Source: a bacterium
GTDB lineage: Bacteria; Latescibacterota; Latescibacteria; Latescibacterales; Latescibacteraceae
Assembly (NCBI GenBank): GCA_021372535.1
Contig: JAJFUH010000220.1
Location: 1 to 56,907 of the forward strand
Direction of reading: 5' to 3'
DNA: 56,907 nt
Positions 1 to 7,146 of the stretch are shown here, piece by piece. The notes under the pieces were generated by a model. That model worked only from the letters and a program-made list of their open reading frames with translations, had not been told where the DNA came from and did not search any database. Position numbers and translations under genes: made by a program. How positions within the stretch are numbered: position 1 is the first letter of the stretch; each line of letters starts with the position of its first letter.

Positions 1-1
1 C

Positions 2-1030
2 GACCGTGAAATGGACATGCTCATGTCGAGCGGGGAACAGATATCGATGGCGGTGCTTTCGATGGCGATACAGGCGATGGGATACGATGCCATTTCGCTT
101 ACCGGACCGCAGGCCGAGATTATCACCGATTCTTCCCACCGTCGGGCCCGTATCACGGATATCAAGGCTACCCGTGTCAAGGAGGAACTGGAAAAGGGCC
201 GGATAGTTATTGTCGCGGGATTCCAGGGTATCGGAGATGACAACGAGATCACCACGCTCGGCAGGGGAGGCTCGGACACCACCGCTGTTGCACTGGCGTA
301 TGCGCTCAAAGCGGAAATCTGTGAAATTTACACGGATGTGGATGGCGTTTATACCGCTGACCCCCGAATCGTACCCAATGCACGGAAACTCGATATCATA
401 TGTTATGAGGCCATGCTGGAACTGGCAAGCATGGGAGCAAAAGTACTCCAGACACGGTCTGTCGAGCTTGCAAATAAATACGGCGTCAGGCTTTTGGTGG
501 CTCTTGCCCACGATGAAATTCCTGGTACTATAATAAAGGAGGAGGATAGTTCAATGGAACAGGTGCTTGTACGGGGTATAGCACACAACCTTGATGAAGC
601 CAAGTTCACCGTATGGCACGTTCCGGATAAGCCGGGTGTCGCCGCCGGAATTTTTACAATGCTGGCGGAAAAGGGTATCAATGTTGACATGATTATTCAA
701 AATATCGGCGCCGACGGGTTTACCGATCTGTCGTTCACCGTATCCACCGAGGATATCGAAAAGACCAATGCGCTGGCTGAACTGATAAAAAACAGCATCG
801 GAGCGGAAGAGGTCACCTGCAATGAAGATATCGCCAAAATCAGCGTAGTCGGTGTCGGAATGCGCTCTCATGCAGGAGTTGCAATGAAGTTGTTCCAGGC
901 GCTCGCCGATCATGATATCAACATCGAAATGATCAGCACATCGGAAATCAAGATATCGGTTGTTGTCTCCAAAGACAGGGCAGGAGATGCCGTACGGGCC
1001 CTCCACGACGCATTCGAGCTCGGGGGATAA
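2..1030 (+). CDS. lysC: aspartate kinase, 5'-truncated by window edge
   Basis: The reading frame is open from the first bases, so the true start and roughly the first 65 residues lie outside. The product phosphorylates aspartate, the first step to lysine, threonine and methionine. The kinase part carries a GRGGSDT segment about 84 residues after the first visible Met and the conserved tail ending in GTIIKEE. From about residue 190 two ACT domains follow (around KPGVAAGIF and [10 protein letters not shown]), the usual site of feedback inhibition. A strong Shine-Dalgarno (AAAGGAGGAGG, 535-545) sits inside the gene, 8 nt before an in-frame ATG at 554, matching the internal beta-subunit start of Bacillus-type aspartokinase II. 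The downstream partner asd follows after a 281-nt gap that contains a dispersed repeat. The family call is very secure. Confidence 0.95.
   Translation, partial: DREMDMLMSSGEQISMAVLSMAIQAMGYDAISLTGPQAEIITDSSHRRARITDIKATRVKEELEKGRIVIVAGFQGIGDDNEITTLGRGGSDTTAVALAYALKAEICEIYTDVDGVYTADPRIVPNARKLDIICYEAMLELASMGAKVLQTRSVELANKYGVRLLVALAHDEIPGTIIKEEDSSMEQVLVRGIAHNLDEAKFTVWHVPDKPGVAAGIFTMLAEKGINVDMIIQNIGADGFTDLSFTVSTEDIEKTNALAELIKNSIGAEEVTCNEDIAKISVVGVGMRSHAGVAMKLFQALADHDINIEMISTSEIKISVVVSKDRAGDAVRALHDAFELGG
554..1030 (+). CDS. putative internally initiated aspartokinase beta subunit
   Basis: This in-frame internal start within lysC would give a 158-residue protein made only of the two ACT domains. 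The ribosome binding site is better than that of most genes in the window: GGAGG at 541-545, 8 nt before ATG 554. Codons for Lys-Glu-Glu-Asp create the SD, so part of the match could be a by-product of conserved protein sequence. In Bacillus subtilis aspartokinase II and in Corynebacterium, separate beta subunits made this way form alpha2beta2 enzymes. That this organism does the same is inference. Confidence 0.6.
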   Translation: MEQVLVRGIAHNLDEAKFTVWHVPDKPGVAAGIFTMLAEKGINVDMIIQNIGADGFTDLSFTVSTEDIEKTNALAELIKNSIGAEEVTCNEDIAKISVVGVGMRSHAGVAMKLFQALADHDINIEMISTSEIKISVVVSKDRAGDAVRALHDAFELGG

Positions 1031-1062
1031 TCCGCACTCATCACCGGCCGGCTGCCGGAGTG

Positions 1063-1092
1063 AAAACCTGTGAAAGTGCCGCTTCAGGTTTA
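1063..1092 (+). terminator. weak terminator-like hairpin after lysC
   Basis: AAACCTG (1064-1070) pairs with CAGGTTT (1085-1091) across a 14-nt loop and is followed by TATTC, not a real U-run. It may slow or end lysC transcription, but it is far weaker than the terminator after asd. Confidence 0.3.
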
Positions 1093-1160
1093 TTCATAAA
1101 CGGGGCCGGTTCCGCAAAAATCTTTTATCCTTTAGAAATGTGGTGAAAGTGTACCGTGAC

Positions 1161-1276
1161 CATGGATAAAAGTTGTCAAAGGTCGGCACAGAGTACCGAT
1201 TTACATGCACTTGACATTAAACGGATGACATATTTCGTTATCGGGCTCATGAAAAAGACACTTTTTCATCGCCCTC
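1161..1276 (-). repeat. dispersed hairpin repeat family 1, copy A
   Basis: Read on the minus strand, this ~115-bp stretch aligns along its whole length with the copy at 34811-34930. It holds a perfect hairpin (ATGAAAAAG-TGT-CTTTTTCAT), the core CATGTAAATCGG, and a second inverted repeat (TCGGCAC facing GTACCGA-like sequence). It lies between lysC and asd. Confidence 0.8.
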
Positions 1277-1311
1277 TCAATAGAGCACAGTGAAACACAG
1301 GAGTACACAGA

Positions 1312-2319
1312 ATGGGATTTAATGTATGTGTGGCCGGCGCCACGGGGAATGTTGGCCGCACGATGCTGAAGATACTGGAGGAACGGAACTTCCCGGTTGA
1401 CAGGATTCGTCTGCTGGCGTCATCGAGAAGTGTGGGTAAAACCCTGTCATTCAGGGGCAACGATATCGAGGTCGAGGAGCTTGCGCTCGATTCATTCGAG
1501 AAGGGCGAGCTCGTGCTGAGCTCTCCGGGAGGCTCGGTGTCGAAGTGGTACGTTCCCTCGGCGATAAAAGCCGGAGCGCTCATCATCGACAATACGAGCG
1601 CTTTCAGGATGGACAAGGATGTTCCCCTCGTGGTTCCGGAAGTCAATCCGCACGAGGCATTCAAACATCACGGAATTATCGCAAATCCCAACTGTTCGAC
1701 GATACAGATGGTGGTTGTGCTGAAGCCGCTCCATGATGTCGCACGGATACTGCGGATTGTGGTTTCGACCTATCAGGCTGTCTCCGGCGCCGGTATTGCA
1801 GCGATAAAAGAGCTCGAAAACCAGTCGAGAGCTGTTCTTGACGGCGTGGCTCCCGAACGTTCGGTTTTTCCTCACAGGATCGCGTTTAACTGTATTCCCC
1901 AGATTCCTCAGAAAAACGCCTTCGGTAGTAACTTTTACTCCGAAGAAGAAATGAAGATGGTCAACGAGACCAGAAAGATCATGATGGACCCGACGATAGC
2001 GGTCACCGCAACAACTGTTCGCGTGCCTGTTTTTACGGGCCATTCGGAGTCCGTTAATATCGAAACCGAACGCAAGCTCACGAGGAACGAGGCGATAGCG
2101 ATCCTTAAAAAAGCGCCGGGTGTCACCGTAATGGATGATCCGGTCAATCAGGTATACCCGCTTGCATGTGAAGCGGAAGGCAAGGATGCGACTTTCGTAG
2201 GGAGAATCCGGGAGGATATCTCCCACGAGCGTGCGCTCGATATGTGGATTGTTTCCGATAACCTGCGGAAAGGCGCCGCTCTCAATGCAGTCCAGATAGC
2301 CGAATTATTTATTTCATAA
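1312..2319 (+). CDS. asd: aspartate-semialdehyde dehydrogenase
   Basis: The enzyme reduces aspartyl-4-phosphate to aspartate semialdehyde with NADPH, the second step of the aspartate pathway. The 335-residue length is normal. The N-terminal GATGNVG (residues 9-15) is the NADP-binding loop, and the active-site Cys is C128 in NPNCSTIQ. The SGAG segment near residue 157 and the R-x-P-V substrate region downstream also fit. AGGAG lies 8 nt before the ATG. It sits 281 nt after lysC in the same direction, so pathway genes are neighbours although a repeat separates them. A strong terminator follows directly, so asd ends its transcription unit. Confidence 0.96.
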   Translation: MGFNVCVAGATGNVGRTMLKILEERNFPVDRIRLLASSRSVGKTLSFRGNDIEVEELALDSFEKGELVLSSPGGSVSKWYVPSAIKAGALIIDNTSAFRMDKDVPLVVPEVNPHEAFKHHGIIANPNCSTIQMVVVLKPLHDVARILRIVVSTYQAVSGAGIAAIKELENQSRAVLDGVAPERSVFPHRIAFNCIPQIPQKNAFGSNFYSEEEMKMVNETRKIMMDPTIAVTATTVRVPVFTGHSESVNIETERKLTRNEAIAILKKAPGVTVMDDPVNQVYPLACEAEGKDATFVGRIREDISHERALDMWIVSDNLRKGAALNAVQIAELFIS

Positions 2320-2324
2320 ACATC

Positions 2325-2354
2325 CCGGGTGCAATAAAAGCACCCGGTTTTTTT
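2325..2354 (+). terminator. Rho-independent terminator of asd
   Basis: A perfect 8-bp stem (CCGGGTGC / GCACCCGG) with a 7-nt A-rich loop is followed by seven Ts. It begins only a few bases after the asd stop codon. Confidence 0.93.
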
Positions 2355-2422
2355 AAGCGTAACTCTTAAATATTTTTTGTTGCCCTTTTAATCCGGATGT
2401 ATCTATTTATCAGAAAACAGCC

Positions 2423-3229
2423 ATGTCCCGTGTCAGCAAAAAACCCTGGTATGAGGATTATTTCGGACCCGATTATCTCCTTATCGATATACAGGAGCAT
2501 ACCGCCCGTGAGGTCGAGTTTCTCTGTGAGGTCTTGAACCTTGGCCGGAGAACACGTCTTCTGGATGCCGGCTGCGGATATGGCCGTCATCTCCTGCCGC
2601 TTGCGGGACGCGGCATTCCCGTAGTGGGCTGTGATTTATCCGAATACATGCTCCGGGAATTGAAACGCCGTTTCAGGAAGGCTGTGGGGGAAACGGACAA
2701 ACATGAACGGAACAATCTGAAAGCATGGATGACGGGCGGACCCCGTCTCGTCCGCTGTGACACCAGAGCGCTGCCGTTCCGTCATGAATTCGACTGCATT
2801 ATCAATATGTTCAATTCTTTCGGATATTTTAAAGAGGAGCGCGACAATTATACCATGCTGGCCTCGATTGCCGAAGCGCTCAAGCCGGGGGGTCTGTTTC
2901 TCATCGATCTCGTCAACCGTGACTTCGTATTACGGTTCAATACGCGGAAAGAGTGGTTTGAGCACGGTGATGCGGTCATTCTTGAGAACAAGTGGTTCGA
3001 TCCGGTGCTGAATCGTTCCGAAATTGATGTGACAGTTATTGACAAACACAGGAAAAGAAGTTATCATCACTCCATACGTCTCTATTCATATACGGAACTC
3101 GCAATGCTCCTTGAGGCAGCCGGATTCAGAATAAAAGCTGTTTTTGGCGGATTTAACGGGGAGCAGTTTGATATTAATCACGACCGTATGCTGATACTTG
3201 CCCAAACTCTCGAAGGGGAGGCTGCATGA
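2423..3229 (+). CDS. class I SAM-dependent methyltransferase
   Basis: This 268-residue protein has a Rossmann methyltransferase fold: motif I DAGCGYG at residues 48-54, an acidic D-L-S after the second strand, and a post-motif LKPGG with FLIDLVNR. The substrate cannot be told from the sequence. A clear paralogue lies at 10103-10849; both begin with W-Y-x(5-6)-G-x-x-Y-L-L and share the FNSFGYF/FTSFGYF segment, so they come from one subfamily. Its stop overlaps the ATG of the MBL-fold gene by 4 nt (ATGA), so the two are co-translated. The start is supported only by a weak purine run upstream. Confidence 0.85.
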   Translation: MSRVSKKPWYEDYFGPDYLLIDIQEHTAREVEFLCEVLNLGRRTRLLDAGCGYGRHLLPLAGRGIPVVGCDLSEYMLRELKRRFRKAVGETDKHERNNLKAWMTGGPRLVRCDTRALPFRHEFDCIINMFNSFGYFKEERDNYTMLASIAEALKPGGLFLIDLVNRDFVLRFNTRKEWFEHGDAVILENKWFDPVLNRSEIDVTVIDKHRKRSYHHSIRLYSYTELAMLLEAAGFRIKAVFGGFNGEQFDINHDRMLILAQTLEGEAA

Positions 3230-4185
3230 GGGTAACATTCTGGGGAACACGAGGCTCGCTCCCGACACCGATGGATACAGCGGAGTTCAGAATAAAAGCA
3301 AAACGCCTGCTCATGAACGCCCGTGATATCGACCTCAGTGATGAAATGGCTGTTGATGAATATCTCGACAACAGTGCTCTTCCCCATGCAATGACCTTCG
3401 GCGGAAACACGCCCTGTATCGAGGTTACCGAGGGTGACGAGCACCTCATATTCGACTGCGGCTCGGGAATGAGAGTTCTCGGCCACAGCATGATGAAAAG
3501 CGGTTTTACCCCTGGCAGCCGTATCGACATTTTCCAGACGCATACCCACTGGGATCACATCATGGGATTCCCCTTTTTCGCTCCGGCTTTAGCAGGCCGC
3601 GCCGATATCCATATCTATGGTGTGCATCCCGGCCTCAAGGAGCGTTTCGGGCAGCAGATGGATCGTATCCATTTTCCCATAACGATGGATGAGATGAGCT
3701 CCTCCGTCACGTTTCATCAGCTTTCGAGCGGCGAGAAAGTGACCGTGGGCGCATTCACCGTCTCCAACAAAGGGCTTCATCACCCCGGCGGCTCGTATGC
3801 ATACCGTATTAATGCGGGGAACAGGTGCCTGGTTTTCGCCACGGACGGCGAATACAACGACCCCAACAATGAGGGATTGGACGGATATGTTGACTTTTTC
3901 AGAGACTCCGATGTGCTGATTTTCGATGCGATGTATGCAACGCTCGAACAGACCGTTGAAAAAGAGAATTACGGTCACTCGACCGCGGTTATCGGAGTCG
4001 ATCTGGCTCTGAGCGCCTCGGTCGGTAAGCTCGTCCTCTTTCACCACGACCCCGAAAGCAACGATACACAGATTGCCAAATCCTACCTCGATGCCCGGAA
4101 ATACCTCAAGAATCGTGAGCATGAATTCCCCGGCAACGGGCTGTCGATTGTCACATCGTACGACGGTCTCGTGCTCGATGTCTAA
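3226..4185 (+). CDS. MBL-fold metallo-hydrolase
   Basis: This is a metallo-beta-lactamase fold hydrolase of 319 residues. The metal motif H-x-H-x-D-H is present at residues 106-111 (HTHWDH). Further ligands expected of the fold appear as the His in LHHPGG, the Asp in FATDGE and a late His in GHSTA. The start W-G-T-R-G-S and the GGNTPC segment match a group of uncharacterised MBL hydrolases related to PhnP/RNase Z-like phosphodiesterases. The exact substrate is unknown. GGGGAGG lies 5 nt before the start, inside the methyltransferase gene. The 3' end overlaps the convergent metF-metV gene by 4 nt. Confidence 0.85.
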   Translation: MRVTFWGTRGSLPTPMDTAEFRIKAKRLLMNARDIDLSDEMAVDEYLDNSALPHAMTFGGNTPCIEVTEGDEHLIFDCGSGMRVLGHSMMKSGFTPGSRIDIFQTHTHWDHIMGFPFFAPALAGRADIHIYGVHPGLKERFGQQMDRIHFPITMDEMSSSVTFHQLSSGEKVTVGAFTVSNKGLHHPGGSYAYRINAGNRCLVFATDGEYNDPNNEGLDGYVDFFRDSDVLIFDAMYATLEQTVEKENYGHSTAVIGVDLALSASVGKLVLFHHDPESNDTQIAKSYLDARKYLKNREHEFPGNGLSIVTSYDGLVLDV

Positions 4186-5735
4186 TCTGTTTTCCGTTCC
4201 GGCGCGTTAAAAAACTCCGTATAATCATAACCCGTGTGATCGTAATTGAGGTGAAAGTTCACCCAGCCGGATGTTTTCTGGAGTTTCCAGTCGCGCGGGC
4301 CGATGATGGTTGTGCGGAGGCCTTCCAGCTCGTTGTAGGCTTTCGCCCTCGTGTACACACGGTTCCAGACACAGGGACGGTCGGGGTAGACCTCGCATGC
4401 ATCGAGCCTCGACCCGCCGCAGGGGCCATTCCGCTCCTGCTTTGGGCACTGGGACTGCGGACAGAGGAACTGGAGTTCGGGGAGGGCGCAGTCGCCGCAG
4501 TCACGGCAGTCGAACAGAGCGATTTTCGTTATCCATTCTGCCAGATGTGAAAGGAAACCGAGCGGTTTGACCCGGTCGAGCACCCGTGAGACTGCGCGCA
4601 TGAGACCGCTCAATCCGCCGGTTTTGGTGAACAGGAGCTTGTGGAGCATGCGCATGACCAGATAGACCGGCCAGCCGCTCCTGAGTTTTCCCGTCGCTTT
4701 TGAACGCGCAGTGGCGCCGGTTTTTCCGAGGTAGAAAGAGCCTCCGGGTGCGAATGCGAGTTTTTCGGCGCACTCCTCCCACTGCGGTTTCAGTTCGTTC
4801 GCCCGGCCGAGGATGGTTTCGACCATGTCGAACTTGAGGATCATCGCCTCGATGTGAGCCCCGCGGTATCCGAGACCCATGAGCACCGCCACGTGCATCG
4901 CAGCTCGTTCGAGCGAGGCGGCGCGGCCCTTGTCGCTCTCTTCGGCCTCTTTACAGATGACATTCCAGAACTCGTCCGTGATGAAAGAGCCGGGAATCTC
5001 GCCGCGGTGCATGGCTCCGGCAGCACCCTTTCTGAGAATGAACACACTGCCGAGGACGGGCAGTTTGATGTTGTGCGTTTCACGGTACGATTTCAGGTCC
5101 CGGAGCTTGGCCGCATCGAATCCGAGCTGGGTAACGAAATAGCGGGCACCGGCACGGGCTTTCATCTCCATTTTGTAAAACTGGAGCAGAATCCCCGGCT
5201 CGGTGAACTTGAACGGAGACACAACGGCGCCGTGGAAAAAGTCCGTTCTGGGACACTCTTCGAGCGAGCGGTCGGGGAATGCAACACGCCAGCCCTTGTT
5301 CATGAGGGTGAGCATTGTCAGAATGTGGATGGGATCGTTATCGAACACCGGCATGGGAAGACCGGCCTGACCCAGAGCCTGGTAGTCGCCGCTCATGACG
5401 AGCACGTTCCTGATACCCATGCGGTCGAGGGCGAGCGCTCTCGACTCGACCAAGTTGCGGTTCATGTCTTTGGCGCTGAAGTGGACGATAACCGGAATGC
5501 CGGTCTTTTCGATCTCCGCAGCAAGGAAATCAGGAAAGATGGCTGGTGCCCCGCCGGGATTATCGGTGAGGGTCAGGGCATGCACGAGCCCCGATTCATG
5601 GCATTTCCCTGCAAATGCGATTATTTCATCGAGCTTTTTGTCGCGCGATACCCTGCCGGGAATATGTTCGCAGGTTATGACAAACGTGTCCGTGTTTTCA
5701 ATGAGGTGCTGAAATGTGTTGGTTGTGTCTGCCAT
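4182..5735 (-). CDS. fused methylenetetrahydrofolate reductase MetF-MetV
   Basis: The first ~300 residues are the MTHFR TIM barrel that reduces 5,10-methylene-THF to 5-methyl-THF. An early TCEHIPGR, a GDYQALGQ-like nucleotide loop and an FFVTQLGFD-like strand (YFVTQLGFD) fit. The last ~170 residues are a MetV/MTHFR-C domain with clustered cysteines (CRDCGDC, CPQSQCP, GPCGGS, then a late Cys-Val-Trp). In acetogens MetV is usually a separate subunit that helps electron transfer. Here the two are one 517-residue chain. The gene is monocistronic or follows rraA after a terminator. The family call is firm; the electron donor is unknown. Confidence 0.9.
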   Translation of the reverse strand: MADTTNTFQHLIENTDTFVITCEHIPGRVSRDKKLDEIIAFAGKCHESGLVHALTLTDNPGGAPAIFPDFLAAEIEKTGIPVIVHFSAKDMNRNLVESRALALDRMGIRNVLVMSGDYQALGQAGLPMPVFDNDPIHILTMLTLMNKGWRVAFPDRSLEECPRTDFFHGAVVSPFKFTEPGILLQFYKMEMKARAGARYFVTQLGFDAAKLRDLKSYRETHNIKLPVLGSVFILRKGAAGAMHRGEIPGSFITDEFWNVICKEAEESDKGRAASLERAAMHVAVLMGLGYRGAHIEAMILKFDMVETILGRANELKPQWEECAEKLAFAPGGSFYLGKTGATARSKATGKLRSGWPVYLVMRMLHKLLFTKTGGLSGLMRAVSRVLDRVKPLGFLSHLAEWITKIALFDCRDCGDCALPELQFLCPQSQCPKQERNGPCGGSRLDACEVYPDRPCVWNRVYTRAKAYNELEGLRTTIIGPRDWKLQKTSGWVNFHLNYDHTGYDYTEFFNAPERKTD

Positions 5736-5817
5736 CCGTAAACCTCATGATGATGTACGGTGAATGTATTCGAGTATCGAAGTAAAATACATTTTTCTGA
5801 CCAGTTGTTCAATAAAA

Positions 5818-5856
5818 AACGGCGGCTCAACCCAAAGGGCAGAAACCGCCGTATAA
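5818..5856 (-). terminator. Rho-independent terminator of the RraA-like gene
   Basis: On the minus strand ACGGCGG pairs with CCGCCGT, with a further CCC/GGG pairing inside the loop, and is followed by TTTTTTATT. It lies about 150 nt past the RraA-like stop codon and 83 nt before the metF-metV start, so it separates the two genes. Confidence 0.85.
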
Positions 5857-6003
5857 GAAAACTGTATACCCCTTCCACTTTTTATCATTTACAGACACGG
5901 AAAATAACCCGATCTCCATTCGCCGGATGAAAGGGGGAAACAGTTATGCAGATGTAAAACCTCCCGTGAACCGGGCAGTCAGTCTGAATTAATCAGCGGT
6001 ATT

Positions 6004-6741
6004 TTACAGCTGCTGGGCGCCCATTTTTTTCGCGGCTTCCTCCGGTGTCATGCCTGATTTGATGAGCTCGCGGATACTCGTCTCAAAATCTCTCCGGGCT
6101 TCGAGCTTGACAATCACTTCCTCGGCAACGGCTTTCGGCACGACAATGACGCCGTCGCTGTCCCCGACTATCACATCCATCGGCTCGATTTTTACTCCGT
6201 TGATCAGAATGGGGAGATGCCAGCCGCGGAGACGGTTGTTGCCGTAAGCGTCAACGGGACTCGAAAACTTGCAGAACACGGGGAAATCCATGAGTTTCAC
6301 GAAACCGGTATCCTTTGCGCCGCCGTCAATGACCGATGCTCTCACGCCATTCCGCATCATGGCATTCGTATTGAGCTCACCAAGATAACCGGCCTCCGGG
6401 TCTCCTCCGGTATCGACAACGAGAATGGCATTCCTGAAGTATGAGCTGAGCATCTTCTCGGCGGGTAAAGTTCGTTCGTCCGGGCTCGGGTCCTTAAGCC
6501 ACTGGATTGTGAAAGCAAATCCCGCGACTACGCTTCGGCCCATTTCCTTCGTTCTGCACTTGATTTCGGGACCAAGCCACATGGCTGGCAGCCCGAGATT
6601 TCCTTTGAGAGATTTATTGCTCAAAACATCGTGAATTGCCGCAACATAACATTTTTCATAACGTTCGATCAACTCGTCGGGATCGATTGAATAGGGGTAG
6701 GGGATTTCACGTTTGGAAATGATTTCGTCTTCTCTGCCCAT
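6004..6741 (-). CDS. RraA-family protein (aldolase-like)
   Basis: RraA-like proteins include 4-hydroxy-4-methyl-2-oxoglutarate/oxaloacetate aldolases-decarboxylases and, in E. coli, an RNase E inhibitor. The characteristic core is present: GDSDGVIVVP near the C-terminus and DGGAKDT at about residues 139-144, numbered from the ATG at 6741. Known aldolases have R-D at this place; here the Arg is Lys. The N-terminus is longer than in E. coli RraA, as in many metal-dependent relatives. A GTG at 6750 is an alternative start (MSN before the Met). The gene ends at a good terminator. A catabolic role is plausible but not shown. Confidence 0.8.
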   Translation of the reverse strand: MGREDEIISKREIPYPYSIDPDELIERYEKCYVAAIHDVLSNKSLKGNLGLPAMWLGPEIKCRTKEMGRSVVAGFAFTIQWLKDPSPDERTLPAEKMLSSYFRNAILVVDTGGDPEAGYLGELNTNAMMRNGVRASVIDGGAKDTGFVKLMDFPVFCKFSSPVDAYGNNRLRGWHLPILINGVKIEPMDVIVGDSDGVIVVPKAVAEEVIVKLEARRDFETSIRELIKSGMTPEEAAKKMGAQQL

Positions 6742-6750
6742 GTTCGACAC

Positions 6751-7146
6751 CTGTCACCTTTCTTAGTTTAAAACATACATTTACAACAAAAAATAATTAC
6801 ATATGAAACATATAATAATCCATATATTTTCCATACCATAATAAAAAACCTTTGGAACCCAAAAGCAAGCTTAAAAATCCGGATAAGAATACCGTCTGCA
6901 GGATAATACTTTCGTCAGTCAGCACGTTGTGCCGATTTACATGTCTTTGACAGCTATACAAGAGCTTTTTTTATCATCGGACGGCCTGATATCCCGGCAG
7001 TTTTTCCCAATATTTCCGTCTGCCCTGCATTTTTAATGCTCATGAACATCCAACATCCTTGACAGGAAGCATTTACACGTGTACTTTACTGATAGTGCGG
7101 GTTTGTGGAACAATGACAGATCACCCATAAACGAAAGACTGACGCC
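6751..7146. other. 396-nt divergent intergenic region
   Basis: This AT-rich region separates the RraA-like gene from the cyclase operon and must hold both promoters. It contains repeat family 1 copy B. A 10-bp palindrome TACACGTGTA lies at about 7073-7082. No promoter could be assigned with confidence and no RNA gene was recognised. Confidence 0.5.
6911..6990 (-). repeat. dispersed hairpin repeat family 1, copy B
   Basis: On the minus strand the core GTCAAAGACATGTAAATCGGCAC matches the other copies in pieces (GTCAAA, CATGTAAATC) and is followed by GTGCTGA, giving the hairpin TCGGCAC-AAC-GTGCTGA. The poly-A hairpin at the other end is degenerate in this copy. Confidence 0.65.

Noticed and set aside
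4854-5741. 295-residue plus-strand open frame opposite metF-metV
   Set aside because: The opposite strand codes for a clear full-length MTHFR; this frame has no recognisable domain and follows from the GC-rich codons of the real gene.
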